Counted from the first letter of the stretch, positions 8,229 through 17,247 are shown. The stretch: DNA of 64,000 nt from Virgibacillus chiguensis (GCF_900129865.1 NZ_FQXD01000001.1:248001-312000); one strand, 5' to 3'. Notes: generated by a model not told the origin, from the letters alone. Made by a program: numbers and translations.

Positions 8229-9788
8229 TTACTTCGGTTTTTCGCCTGTAATCTGCTCATACATTTCTTGAAAATCCGTGTTATTAGAGTCTAATTGATA
8301 AGCTCTTTTTATGAAATCTTTTGCTTCCTTTATATTACCTTGCTGGTAATATAGTAAAGCAAGGTTATAATGTGCTTCTGGAAAACTATTGTCTAGTTGA
8401 ACACTCTGTTTCAAATCATCCATAGCTAAATTTTTCTGATTTAATTCAATGTACGCATAGGAACGATGGAATAAAATAGCTGCTTTCCATTGCTCCTCCC
8501 CTTCAGTATTGCGTATCGCTTTACTGGCCTCTGTAACAACTTGTTCATATTTTTCTTCTTGAACTAATTCTTCAATGTGCATGACATAATACATTGGCGA
8601 GTTCATGTTGTTTGTTATGCCGTATTGTATTATTCCATATGCAAGCGCTAAGTAGACAAGCACTGCACTAAGCTGCTTCCATCTTTCTTTTTGTTTCGGC
8701 AAATGAACAATTCCAGAAGCAATAAAACCTGCTACTAGACCACCAAGGTGAGCACCATTGTCAATAGCTGGAATAGAAAAACCAAACACAATATTTATTC
8801 CAATTAACAACAATACATTACTTCCAATAGTTTGAAAGAAAACCCTCCTATGATGAAGCCCAAAAAATAATAACGCTCCAAATAATCCAAATAGAGCACC
8901 GGATGCACCTGCGGCAATATTGGCTGAAAAAGCAAAGCTTGCTATTCCACCTCCTATTCCAGCCAGAAAATAAATAATTAAAAATCGAATGGAACCATAT
9001 ATACGTTCTACTAATGTACCTAAATAATAAACAGCAATCATATTCATTACTAAATGTAACAAACCAATATGTAAAAACATGGAGCTAATAATCCTCCACC
9101 ATTCCCCATTTTCAATAATAGCTGGATTATATTTAGCACCAAATTGTTTTAGTGTTTCGATATTTTCACTCCCACCGTTCCATTCTAACAGCAGAAATAA
9201 ACTAACACATAGAGCTAAAATGATATATGTTAACCTTGGTTTTCCAAAAGAAAATAACTCTTTCTTTTCTTTTTGATCATCCAAAATTCGTTTCCTTAAA
9301 TAATGCTTATAAGTAGCTATTTTCTCTTCTTTTACTGTTTCCTCGAGACTATCATCCAATTCTAGAGCAGAAATCTCTGCCTCTTTTTCTAACCTGTCTT
9401 TTTCTTCTTCAAATTGTGAATTAGAGAGGTAATATATTTTCATCATAATTGCTTGTTTTTCATTTAATTTCATTGGTTGCTTTAAAAACTCCCATGAGTC
9501 TACAGGAGTGAATTCTGATATGTATATATTATGTATTTGAATGGTTTTAGCTCTTAAAAGTTTTTTCATGGCTTTTACTTTTTGAAATACGACGGCTATA
9601 TCTTTTTTTAAATAGTTTTTCCAGTCAAAGCCTTGATTGATAAATCGTAATACTTTTGAATCTTTCCCAACTTTCTTTTCTAACCATATCTCATTCCCTT
9701 GTTCGTTTACATAAAGAACATTATACGCTTCACGAGAAACAATTTGATAAGCCATATTGTACATCGTATACTGTTCATCTAAATACAT
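8229..9788 (-). CDS. gluP: Rhomboid intramembrane serine protease GluP (YqgP) with TPR tail
   Basis: A 519-residue protein in three parts: a soluble N-terminal domain (1-180), a rhomboid membrane domain (about 185-395), and a C-terminal tetratricopeptide region (about 405-515) with the AHYNLALLYYQQGNIKEA repeat. The rhomboid catalytic dyad is visible as Ser in GASGALFG (about 296) and His in NGAHLGG (about 347). Rhomboids cleave membrane proteins within the bilayer; in B. subtilis this one is linked to membrane-protein quality control and magnesium-transporter cleavage. The ATG at 9788 is preferred over a GTG two codons earlier because AAGGGGAG then lies 8 nt away. The long N-terminal region matches B. 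subtilis YqgP. Confidence 0.93.
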   Translation of the reverse strand: MYLDEQYTMYNMAYQIVSREAYNVLYVNEQGNEIWLEKKVGKDSKVLRFINQGFDWKNYLKKDIAVVFQKVKAMKKLLRAKTIQIHNIYISEFTPVDSWEFLKQPMKLNEKQAIMMKIYYLSNSQFEEEKDRLEKEAEISALELDDSLEETVKEEKIATYKHYLRKRILDDQKEKKELFSFGKPRLTYIILALCVSLFLLLEWNGGSENIETLKQFGAKYNPAIIENGEWWRIISSMFLHIGLLHLVMNMIAVYYLGTLVERIYGSIRFLIIYFLAGIGGGIASFAFSANIAAGASGALFGLFGALLFFGLHHRRVFFQTIGSNVLLLIGINIVFGFSIPAIDNGAHLGGLVAGFIASGIVHLPKQKERWKQLSAVLVYLALAYGIIQYGITNNMNSPMYYVMHIEELVQEEKYEQVVTEASKAIRNTEGEEQWKAAILFHRSYAYIELNQKNLAMDDLKQSVQLDNSFPEAHYNLALLYYQQGNIKEAKDFIKRAYQLDSNNTDFQEMYEQITGEKPK

Positions 9789-9840
9789 TATCACATCTCC
9801 CCTTGTTTTCTATATTTCTATAACACTTTCTATTTTACAC

Positions 9841-9934
9841 AATAGGAAAGTATATTATTTTTATAAATTATAGTGTATAAGCAAAACGACGGCGTTTTAT
9901 CCCTATAAAAGCTTGGTAATAGCCCAGTTCTAAA
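9841..9934 (-). repeat. Dispersed ~95-bp intergenic repeat, copy E
   Basis: Read on the minus strand: TTTAGAACTGGGC, then AAAACGCCGTCGTTTT, GCTTATACACTATAA and a terminal ATATACTTTCCTATT. The first stem is poorly kept; the second hairpin and 3' end are excellent matches to copies A-C. Confidence 0.7.
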
Positions 9935-10026
9935 AAAATTTACCTTCTCTAACTGTAAAATTGAACATATGGGGCTACAAGTTCATAGTCTTTAGCCCCA
10001 TTAATGTTAAAGCTGTAAAGGAACTA

Positions 10027-10218
10027 TTATACATTCGTATTTGTTTGCGACATTTTCGATTTAAAAAGACTTCGGATGGAAGGAGAACTCATAGATAACT
10101 GTACAGCAAATTTGCGTAAAAATCCAATTGCTAAAACCATATTCAAAATGCGATAACGCCATTTATAAACGAAAGCGGACGCAGCAACAAGACCTATAAT
10201 TAAAACAATAGTACGCAT
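10027..10218 (-). CDS. yqgO: Small single-span membrane protein (YqgO-like by position)
   Basis: A 63-residue protein: one membrane helix (residues 3-20), then a basic amphipathic stretch YKWRYRILNMVLAIGFLRK and a polar tail. AGAGGTG lies upstream of the ATG, which argues that it is translated. It lies between gluP and yqgN, where B. subtilis has yqgO, a small protein of unknown role. I assign the name by position, not by a recognised motif. It has dispersed repeats on both sides. Confidence 0.6.
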   Translation of the reverse strand: MRTIVLIIGLVAASAFVYKWRYRILNMVLAIGFLRKFAVQLSMSSPSIRSLFKSKMSQTNTNV

Positions 10219-10280
10219 GTGAACACCTCTTTATGATTGATGTTCTTAGTTATGATCCTCACTGGATATTTTTATGCAAG

Positions 10281-10355
10281 GATTAGAAAACTTGGCTTGT
10301 CGGCAAATCTTACGGCTAAAACATTAGTGCTTCTTCCCATTAGAAAGTATATAGA
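10281..10355 (+). repeat. Dispersed ~95-bp intergenic repeat, copy F (shortened)
   Basis: ATTAGAAAACTTGGCTTGTC is followed by the imperfect GTCG/CGGC stem around AAATCTTA, then a diverged second half ending AGAAAGTATATAG. Confidence 0.55.
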
Positions 10356-10378
10356 TAAAATGAAGCACTTTAGCTAAC

Positions 10379-10936
10379 TTAACGTACTAAACCTTCTTCT
10401 GTTATTAAATGCTGAACGGGTAAATCAAATATGTTTTTCGGTATTGATGGTACAAGTTGGCTACTGTGTAATATAGAAACAGTTTGATTGAGAAACCCTG
10501 CTAAAAAACGGTCATAATAGCCGCCACCAAATCCTATACGATAACCATCTGGATCAAAAACAATACCTGGCACAAGCAACAAATCAATGGTACCCGGAGC
10601 AATATACACGGTTTCACTTGGAATAGGCTCTAAAAGATGATAGTATACTTCATCTAGTTGTTTGAAGGTTTGAAACTTATAAAAATCCATCGTTTTAAAT
10701 TTTGGGTCACACTTTGGGGCACATATCTTTTTACCTTGCCGCCAAGCTTGGTTAATTAATTCATAAGTATCCCATTCAAATCCTTTCGAGATAGTAATAC
10801 CGATTGTAGTAGCATTTTCCCAAAATGTCGAGGTCACTAGGTGTCGATGTAATTGGTGGTTTATATCCCCTTTTTGCTCTGGGGTTAGTTGTTTTAAAGC
10901 ATAAATAGTGGCATTTCGGAGTTGGTCTTTTTTCAA
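10379..10936 (-). CDS. yqgN: 5-formyltetrahydrofolate cyclo-ligase (YqgN)
   Basis: A 185-residue cytoplasmic enzyme that converts 5-formyltetrahydrofolate and ATP to 5,10-methenyltetrahydrofolate, recycling folate. The family signature is visible: VPGIVFDPDGYRIGFGGGYYDRFL (GFGGGYYD being the nucleotide/folate loop), and a basic N-terminal helix precedes it. The TTG at 10936 is chosen because AAAGGGGG lies 8 nt upstream and the resulting length equals the family norm; the longer frame would swallow that site. rpmG lies upstream but a strong hairpin separates them. Confidence 0.9.
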   Translation of the reverse strand: MKKDQLRNATIYALKQLTPEQKGDINHQLHRHLVTSTFWENATTIGITISKGFEWDTYELINQAWRQGKKICAPKCDPKFKTMDFYKFQTFKQLDEVYYHLLEPIPSETVYIAPGTIDLLLVPGIVFDPDGYRIGFGGGYYDRFLAGFLNQTVSILHSSQLVPSIPKNIFDLPVQHLITEEGLVR

Positions 10937-10964
10937 GAAGCTCGCCCCCTTTTTCAAATAAATA

Positions 10965-11009
10965 ATAATAATAGAACCTTTATCTACAAGATAAAGGTTC
11001 TATTATTAT
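10965..11009 (-). terminator. Perfect 21-bp hairpin after rpmG
   Basis: The arms at 10965-10985 and 10989-11009 are exact complements with a 3-nt loop (core GAACCTTTATCT / AGATAAAGGTTC). It starts 3 nt after the rpmG stop and is followed on the minus strand by an A/T-rich tail rather than a pure T-run. Confidence 0.75.
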
Positions 11010-11011
11010 CG

Positions 11012-11161
11012 TTATTTTGTTTCACGATGTAGAGTGTGTTTTTTTAGACGTGGGCTGTATTTCATAAGCTCTAAACGCTCAGGATTAGTTCGTTTATTTT
11101 TAGTAGAAATGTAATTACGATCTCCTGTTTCTGTACAAGCTAAAGTAATGTTTACGCGCAT
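11012..11161 (-). CDS. rpmG: Ribosomal protein L33, cysteine-poor form
   Basis: A 49-residue 50S ribosomal protein beginning [17 protein letters not shown] and ending HTLHRETK. The two CxxC pairs that hold zinc in the C-plus form are missing (CTETG and YSPRLK replace them), leaving one cysteine, so this is a zinc-independent L33. Bacilli often carry both types and swap them under zinc limitation. Two adjacent ATGs exist; the second (11161) gives the usual N-terminus and sits 8 nt from GGAGG. The gene is too short for many automatic calls. Confidence 0.93.
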   Translation of the reverse strand: MRVNITLACTETGDRNYISTKNKRTNPERLELMKYSPRLKKHTLHRETK

Positions 11162-11432
11162 CATTTATCCCTCCAAACTTTAACAAATTGTTGCCTCGCT
11201 AGCAATAATTTCATTTCAGACTTATTTATAATACCAAATGTTAGCCGTTCTAGCAAGAATTTAAATACATAAGCATCAATTTGTCATTTTTAATCGAATC
11301 AGATTTGGCCAATGGGTTATATGGTTGCATAGCTGTTGTATTTCTCCAATATCAAAAAAAATAATCAAATTGTAATGGCATTTCGACAGCATTTTATGTT
11401 ATAACTAGTAGTGAGTAGAAGGAGGGGAGCAG

Positions 11433-11651
11433 ATGATATATGCAATTATTACCATTATTGCAGTCGGAATCGTTTTACTTGCTATTTCCTTTTTCATGAA
11501 TGATCGAATCGAGCAGGTTGAAAGTCAATTAGAACAATTCTCCATTACAACGATGCAAGATACATATCAAATGAAAAAGAAAATGAAGATTCTGGAAGAA
11601 GAACTATTAACAGAGGACTTCACAGACACTCGTATAGAAAATAAATCTTAA
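11433..11651 (+). CDS. Small membrane-anchored coiled-coil protein
   Basis: A 72-residue protein: one N-terminal membrane helix (residues 2-21), then a charged helix (about 25-60, [12 protein letters not shown]...[13 protein letters not shown]) with heptad-like spacing suggesting coiled-coil pairing. I do not recognise a named family. A strong GAAGGAGGGG precedes the ATG, and the gene is followed after 15 nt by the YceG-like gene on the same strand, so they form an operon. It may partner the downstream envelope protein; this is inference from position only. Confidence 0.75.
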   Translation: MIYAIITIIAVGIVLLAISFFMNDRIEQVESQLEQFSITTMQDTYQMKKKMKILEEELLTEDFTDTRIENKS

Positions 11652-11666
11652 AGGGAGGAGGACAAG

Positions 11667-12248
11667 ATGAAACAACCTATACGTCTTTTTGGTATTGGTC
11701 TCCTAACAGCTGGAATAATTATGTTAGGGGTTTATTTTATTACAAATGGGAGCACTCAAACAGCAGATAGCTTATCCGACAAGGAGCTAGTAGCTTTAGT
11801 AGAGGATAAAGGTTATCATGTGCTAACAAATTCAGAATATGTTGCTGTTTCTGTGGATGAAGCTAAAACAACTGCTGCAAAAAATGAAGAACAACCAGAA
11901 ACAAAAGCTAAATCTACAGAAGAAGATTCCAAAAATAAGGAAGAAAATGACAAACCGAAAAGTGACCAAGATTCAAAAAAAGATGAAGGTCAAAAGGAAG
12001 AAAAGGATAAGCAAAAGAAAGATGAAAAGAAAGAAAAGGATAAGAAAACATACACATTAAAAATTGAAGAGGGAAAACCCTCTTCCGATATAAGTGAAAA
12101 ACTAGAAAAGAATGGAATTATCGATGAAGCATCGAAATTCAATGACTATCTAGAAGATAATGATTACAGTAAAAAGGTACAACTTGGAGAATTTAAAGTA
12201 TCTAGCGATATGAGTCTGTACGAAATCGCTGAAGCCATTACAAGATAA
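11667..12248 (+). CDS. Membrane-anchored protein with C-terminal YceG/MltG-like domain
   Basis: A 193-residue protein in three parts: an N-terminal anchor (about 7-26), a very charged Lys/Glu/Asp linker (about 68-128), and a folded C-terminal domain (about 129-193). The last, TYTLKIEEGKPSSDISEKLEKNGII..., ending GEFKVSSDMSLYEIAEAIT, resembles the LysM-like N-terminal subdomain of endolytic transglycosylase MltG (YceG). The catalytic part of MltG, with its conserved Glu, is absent, so this is more likely a binding or scaffold protein than an enzyme. GGGAGGAGG precedes the ATG; a strong terminator follows. Low-complexity linkers like this reach through the cell wall. Confidence 0.72.
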   Translation: MKQPIRLFGIGLLTAGIIMLGVYFITNGSTQTADSLSDKELVALVEDKGYHVLTNSEYVAVSVDEAKTTAAKNEEQPETKAKSTEEDSKNKEENDKPKSDQDSKKDEGQKEEKDKQKKDEKKEKDKKTYTLKIEEGKPSSDISEKLEKNGIIDEASKFNDYLEDNDYSKKVQLGEFKVSSDMSLYEIAEAITR

Positions 12249-12284
12249 ACGAAGAAGCAGGTAAATCTGCTTCTTCGTTTTTTC
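12247..12284 (+). terminator. Terminator after the YceG-like gene
   Basis: AACGAAGAAGCAG / CTGCTTCTTCGTT forms a 13-bp stem with a 6-nt loop followed by a T-run. Confidence 0.9.
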
Positions 12285-12431
12285 TTCTTGTACAGGAAAA
12301 TATACATGATGTTCTTGTGGGGAACGAAATAATCAAATAATGGTCCAGTTCTTCGCTCACTTTATCTCCATTCATTCATCCCATTCTCCATGTCGCTAAA
12401 CCGACCTTACGCATTTGTTCAAACATGCTTA

Positions 12432-13088
12432 TTAGTTTAAGTTATAATTTTCCCCTTTAATCAAATATAAAATACTTTCGCCGATATTGGTTATATGATC
12501 ACCAAATCGCTCTAAATATCTGGAGCATAGAGATATTTGCATAATGTATTGGATCTTATCTGGGTTTGTTGCCGTCTCGCCTAATAATTCACTTAAAATA
12601 AGCTTATTTTCTTTATCTACAGCGTCATCCATTTCTGCTAATTGTCCAGCGAGTTTACCATCTTCTTCTGTAAAAGCTGTTATGGCTGTGTGTAGCATGT
12701 TCACTAATGTATCTTGCATCGCTTTTAAACGGGTTGGAATAGGTACTTCCCTACTTTCTCCTAACCTAATTGTAGACCTCGCAATATTTCTTGCATTATC
12801 TGCCATCCGCTCTAAATCAGCGACAATTTTAATGGCTGTTATTAAACGACGCAAATCTGTTGCAACGGGGTTTTGTTTAGCTATTAACAGCACTACTTTA
12901 TCATTAATTTCTAAGTCTTTTTTATCAATTACTTTATCGCCTTCAATAACTTGTTCAGCCAAGCCAATATCTTGATTGAATAATGCCCGAACAGCATTAT
13001 CCAATGCTTTCTCGGTTAAATTAGCTAATTCAACAATTTCTTGATCTATTTCTCTCAGTTCTTTGTCAAACTGCCCTCTCGTCTGCAT
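12432..13088 (-). CDS. phoU: Phosphate signalling protein PhoU
   Basis: A 218-residue cytoplasmic protein of two repeated three-helix bundles with the PhoU metal-binding pattern: ARNIARS around residue 89 and the second-repeat block RYLERFGDHITNIGE (about 189-203). PhoU connects phosphate uptake to the PhoR-PhoB/PhoP kinase system and restrains transport. It normally ends a pst operon, but here no pst genes are adjacent; pbpA lies upstream about 400 nt away. AAAGGAGG precedes the ATG. An antisense open frame overlaps it but lacks a ribosome site and is a shadow. Confidence 0.93.
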   Translation of the reverse strand: MQTRGQFDKELREIDQEIVELANLTEKALDNAVRALFNQDIGLAEQVIEGDKVIDKKDLEINDKVVLLIAKQNPVATDLRRLITAIKIVADLERMADNARNIARSTIRLGESREVPIPTRLKAMQDTLVNMLHTAITAFTEEDGKLAGQLAEMDDAVDKENKLILSELLGETATNPDKIQYIMQISLCSRYLERFGDHITNIGESILYLIKGENYNLN

Positions 13089-13487
13089 ACAATACCTCCT
13101 TTTTATTCACGTGCTACCATCATAGCAAAACAGTATGTACTTAATATTGATGCACCGTTAATTTTTTGTAAATTTTAAGTTAATACGTTCCCTTCATCAA
13201 TCGTTCCATATAAAGTGAATTTATAATTGGCGGGCGTATTCTTCGTCCCCCCTGATTGTTAGTAGCCCAAGGGTAATAACTAGGGTCCTCTGAACGAATT
13301 GGGATTTAAGTGCTGTTATCTTCCAAATTGTTCAGACCACACCTCTTATTCATAAAATGGAAGAATCTAACAGAACTTTATATTCGAGATAAAATACCTT
13401 TGCACAAGTAGATAACGCCAGTCTACTAAATACGAGCCTTTTTTAGCTCACAAAAAAACGTACAGAAATATATCTGTACGTCTTTTT
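13089..13487. other. Intergenic region with an unexplained GC-richer segment
   Basis: The gap between phoU and pbpA. About 13190-13390 is richer in GC and has short G/C runs (GGCGGGCG, CCCCCC, GTAGCCCAAGGG). It looks like the remnant of a mobile or structured element but has no coding frame and no second copy in the window. Confidence 0.4.
13452..13487 (-). terminator. pbpA terminator
   Basis: ACGTACAG / CTGTACGT is an 8-bp stem with an 8-nt loop and, on the minus strand, a run of seven T residues just after the pbpA stop. Confidence 0.9.
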
Positions 13488-15551
13488 CTATTCATCTTCT
13501 TGTTCTTTGTCATCATTGTTGTTACCTTTTTGCGCATTAAAATATGCATCCATTATTTTAAAGCCAATTTCATAGTTAATTCGATAATCGTTTCCTAGTC
13601 CTACATTCGGAACCATTACCGCAAAAGCAATTTCTGGATCATCATAAGGTGCATAACCTATTAAGGAAAGGTTCTCTGTTTCAGCAACCAACTCACCATC
13701 TTCATAGATCTCATTTTGTGCTGTACCTGATTTCCCTGCCGGTTTATAATCCTTGGTCCCCCCCATCGCCACCGTTCCACCATCTTGGAAAGCTTGACGA
13801 AATCCTTCTTGTACACGTTCAATGTAGGACTGTTTCATTTCAATTTGGTTTAATACTTTTGTATTTTCGCTACGATATACACTGCCTAATTGCTTACCTG
13901 ATCTACTCGGCTCACGTATTTCCTTTAAGAAATGTGGTTTGGTCCGGTAGCCGTTATTAGCAATTGTGGAGACATATTGCGCTAGCTGCATCGTTGTATA
14001 CGTATCATACTGCCCAATAGCCTGGTCCATTAAAAGACCTGCACTAGATATCCCAGGGCCCTCATATCCGATACTTTCATACGGGAAATCAATACCCGTA
14101 CTGACCCCTAGTCCAAACTGTTGAAAGTAATTGCGCATTTCTTGCCAAGCTGCTGGGTCAAACGAAGCCTTTGAATTGTTAGGGAATGGGTATCGATTTT
14201 CGCCTCCCATTTTTAACGCAATGTAAAACATATACACGTTGGATGATTTTTTCAACGCTGTAATGTCATTTACAGATCCTAATCTATTATTATAAGAACC
14301 TTTTTGTGGCGTTCCTTTGATTTTTATCGGTAGATCATAAAATGTGTGACCAGGAGATATGACACCTGACTCTAAACCAGCTAGTACTGTCGCTCCTTTT
14401 ACAACTGATCCTGGACGGTGTGCATCATAAAGTGTTTTAATCGTTGCATCCTTATAGTCATTACCGTCTCTTGTTTGACCGCTTATTGCCAATATTTCCC
14501 CCGTTTTAGGGTTCATCGCTACTGCTAGCGCATCTTTTAAATACCTGTTCTCATAAGGATGTTTTTGAACTGCAGTTTTCAACTCTTTTCGTACAATTTT
14601 ATCGACTTTTTCTTGAAAATCGATATCCATAGTTAACACTAGATCTTTTCCACGTCTACCTTCCACTACGGTATTGCTATCCACTACATCCCCAGACTTT
14701 GTGGTTGTATATTGAATTTGTTCTTTACGACCACGAAGTACATCTTCATAATATTCTTCTAAACCGCTTTTACCTACACGATCATTCCTGCTGTATCCTT
14801 TCGTTAGAAAGTTCTCTTTTTTATCCGCAGGTATCCCTTGTTCTTGCGATGTTATCGATCCAAGCAAACTTCTCATTGTATCATTAAATGGGTAGTCTCT
14901 ATTCCAATCTGTAGTCGCATTAATACCAGGAAGTTCCGCTAAATGCTCAGAAACTTGAGCATATTCTTCCGCAGTGACATCTTTGTTTTTTACAATTTGC
15001 GGCGTTAGTGAATAAGCTTTATCTAACTCCGTTTTAATTGCAATTACTTCTAATTCTTGTTTAGAAAAACCAGATATTTCCTCTTCTGTAATTCTGTCTA
15101 AAATAGTGTTGTATTGTTCCGCATTGTCTAATTCAGCAGCTTCTTCTTTTTTTAAACGTTTATCTGCCGCTTTTTTATTTTTTAAGTACCAGTATTCCTT
15201 TTTATTGCGCTCTGTTACACCATCACTATCCATAGAAATGTACTTAGCAAGATCTTCTGCTACTTCTAAGCGATCTTCCGCTTGTACACCTTTGGGCGGG
15301 GTGTACGTAATGGAATAGAGTGGTTTATTATCGACAATGACTTGATGGTTGCTATCATAAATCTTTCCCCTAGGGACAGGAACCTTCGTTGTATCTTTTA
15401 CCGTACGCTCAATTTCTTCTTGAAATTCCTCTCCGTTTAATATTTGCACAACTCCCAACTGCAATATTAGCCCTGCAAACATTAGAAAGACGATAAAAAA
15501 CAATAAGTTTATACGAAAGGGAAGTTGCGCTTTTTTCTTCTTTTTGTTCAT
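13488..15551 (-). CDS. pbpA: Class B penicillin-binding protein (transpeptidase, PbpA-type)
   Basis: A 687-residue single-span protein: a basic cytoplasmic tip, one membrane helix (about 15-37), a dimerisation domain (PRGKIYDSN at 60-68) and a C-terminal penicillin-binding domain. The active-site motifs are SVVK (S382, K385), SSN (436-438) and KSGT (607-610). It cross-links peptidoglycan by 4-3 transpeptidation and is related to PBP2a of B. subtilis, which works in side-wall elongation with RodA. The ATG at 15551 is chosen because GGGGGAG lies 5 nt upstream; a 12-codon longer frame lacks a site. yqgE and sodA precede it as in B. subtilis. Confidence 0.92.
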   Translation of the reverse strand: MNKKKKKAQLPFRINLLFFIVFLMFAGLILQLGVVQILNGEEFQEEIERTVKDTTKVPVPRGKIYDSNHQVIVDNKPLYSITYTPPKGVQAEDRLEVAEDLAKYISMDSDGVTERNKKEYWYLKNKKAADKRLKKEEAAELDNAEQYNTILDRITEEEISGFSKQELEVIAIKTELDKAYSLTPQIVKNKDVTAEEYAQVSEHLAELPGINATTDWNRDYPFNDTMRSLLGSITSQEQGIPADKKENFLTKGYSRNDRVGKSGLEEYYEDVLRGRKEQIQYTTTKSGDVVDSNTVVEGRRGKDLVLTMDIDFQEKVDKIVRKELKTAVQKHPYENRYLKDALAVAMNPKTGEILAISGQTRDGNDYKDATIKTLYDAHRPGSVVKGATVLAGLESGVISPGHTFYDLPIKIKGTPQKGSYNNRLGSVNDITALKKSSNVYMFYIALKMGGENRYPFPNNSKASFDPAAWQEMRNYFQQFGLGVSTGIDFPYESIGYEGPGISSAGLLMDQAIGQYDTYTTMQLAQYVSTIANNGYRTKPHFLKEIREPSRSGKQLGSVYRSENTKVLNQIEMKQSYIERVQEGFRQAFQDGGTVAMGGTKDYKPAGKSGTAQNEIYEDGELVAETENLSLIGYAPYDDPEIAFAVMVPNVGLGNDYRINYEIGFKIMDAYFNAQKGNNNDDKEQEDE

Positions 15552-15727
15552 TGTTTCTCCCCCAAAATGTACATGTTTATTAAGCAATATTCATTATATC
15601 ATTTTCATGCCATATATTTCACCTATTTTTCAATTTTTAAAGTCACTCATTCAATATTAGAAAACTTGCCTTATTCAGCAAATGTGGTGACAGTGAGAAA
15701 AATACTTTTTTAGGACAATTCAATTCA

Positions 15728-16999
15728 CTAACGATTTTTTTCATTTGTAAACTGATCTTTTATAAAAACTTGTTTTTCCATATTACTTTCCAAGTAAATT
15801 TTTTTCACAAACAAATAAATAAAAATGTGCCCAGCGCCAAAAAGAGCCAATAAATATGGAATAATTATTTCAGCTTTTAAAAGGGTTATCGCTAGTAAAA
15901 AAACAGAAATGGATGTCACCCGACCAATATTCACAAATAGCTCACGTACAACAATGTATTCTACACGATATTCCTTCGCCTTCCAAGCTTTCCCAATAAC
16001 ATCATATGTTAAGGAAACATATGGAATCATAATAATAGGATAGGCAATCCCGATAAATACAGCATAAATTAATAATTGTGCGTAGCTAATGTCAAAAATA
16101 ATTAAAGCGATGGCAAAGTATAAGATTAGACTGCCAAGTAAGATTGATTTTTTACGCATAGAGGGCTTAATAAATTTTGTTCCAATAAAATAAAATACGA
16201 GTGAAAGACCAGAGAAAACTAAATTAAACATCCCTAATGCAAACTCACTTTGGGTAATTAAAAACACCCAAATCGCAATAATAAACGCAAATATTCCTTC
16301 GCGAAGCCCTTGAAAGATGTGGGCATTTTGAATTCTTTTCCAGTTTTTGTTATGATAACGCTCGCTTAAGACACGGCGAAAATAAAAATCGCCTTCTGCT
16401 TTTCGCGGCTTTAAAAAAAAACTAATGACTACAGCGCAAATGAACATGATAAAAGACATAGTAAATATAATGGTATAGCCAATATTTGCTTCCATTCTAG
16501 CGATAATAAAACCTGCTAACAAAGGACCTACCATACCACTAAATGATTGTAATACTCCTAAAAAACCATTAAAAAAATCTCTTGTATCTGGTTCAGTAAT
16601 TTCAAAAGTCAATACATTAAATGCTAACCAATAGAACCCATACCCTATACCGAGTAAACCACCTAAAAGAAAGTTAAAATAGGAAGCTTTATCACCTATT
16701 AAAAGAACATTTAAAAAGAATAAAGATAGAAAAATCACTCCTAGCCGTAACACAATTACTCTGTCTACTTTTTTAGCTAATCTTCCCGCAATAATAAAGG
16801 TAATGGGTTGAAAAATGTAAATAGCTAAATTATATACAGCGATTGTTACATAATCTCCCGACTGCTTCCATAGGTAAATGTTTACAAACGTATTGGACAA
16901 AAATAGCCCTAATGAATATAAACCGCCAATAACAAGCAAAAAGATAAAATCTTTATTCATATTTGTATTACCAGGATAAAAAAAGCGGCTTTTCTGCAT
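15728..16999 (-). CDS. yqgE: MFS-family membrane transporter (YqgE-like)
   Basis: A 423-residue polytopic protein with about twelve hydrophobic segments and the major-facilitator layout: GRLAKKVDRVIVLRLG between helices 2 and 3, a GFLGVLQSFSGMVGPLLAG segment near helix 5, and a long central loop (about 195-222). The substrate is unknown; B. subtilis YqgE, in the same place between pbpA and sodA, is also an uncharacterised MFS protein. AAAGGGG precedes the ATG. pbpA starts 176 nt downstream on the same strand. Confidence 0.88.
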   Translation of the reverse strand: MQKSRFFYPGNTNMNKDFIFLLVIGGLYSLGLFLSNTFVNIYLWKQSGDYVTIAVYNLAIYIFQPITFIIAGRLAKKVDRVIVLRLGVIFLSLFFLNVLLIGDKASYFNFLLGGLLGIGYGFYWLAFNVLTFEITEPDTRDFFNGFLGVLQSFSGMVGPLLAGFIIARMEANIGYTIIFTMSFIMFICAVVISFFLKPRKAEGDFYFRRVLSERYHNKNWKRIQNAHIFQGLREGIFAFIIAIWVFLITQSEFALGMFNLVFSGLSLVFYFIGTKFIKPSMRKKSILLGSLILYFAIALIIFDISYAQLLIYAVFIGIAYPIIMIPYVSLTYDVIGKAWKAKEYRVEYIVVRELFVNIGRVTSISVFLLAITLLKAEIIIPYLLALFGAGHIFIYLFVKKIYLESNMEKQVFIKDQFTNEKNR

Positions 17000-17247
17000 G
17001 TCTGATTCCCCTTTTTATTCTTACTACTAGTTTGAGCAAATAAGGGACAGATATACAAATACCCATGGATTACAAAAATAGCAGCCTAACAAGCAAAATA
17101 GAAGTATTATTCCAATGGAAAGATTTCGTTGACGTAAACGTGGCTCATTATAATGTGATTTTACTATCGGTCGTTAACGGTGGTTATAAGGTCTCCTCCC
17201 CCATTTTTTAAATAGCTCATGCCATAGGCTAAATGTCTGTAAGTGCA

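Noticed and set aside
11839-12060. Lysine-rich 73-codon frame inside the YceG-like gene
   Set aside because: It is a frame-shifted reading of the Lys/Glu linker; low complexity explains it.
12544-12975. 143-codon plus-strand frame opposite phoU
   Set aside because: No ribosome site, no known motif, and it is an exact antisense shadow of the PhoU gene.
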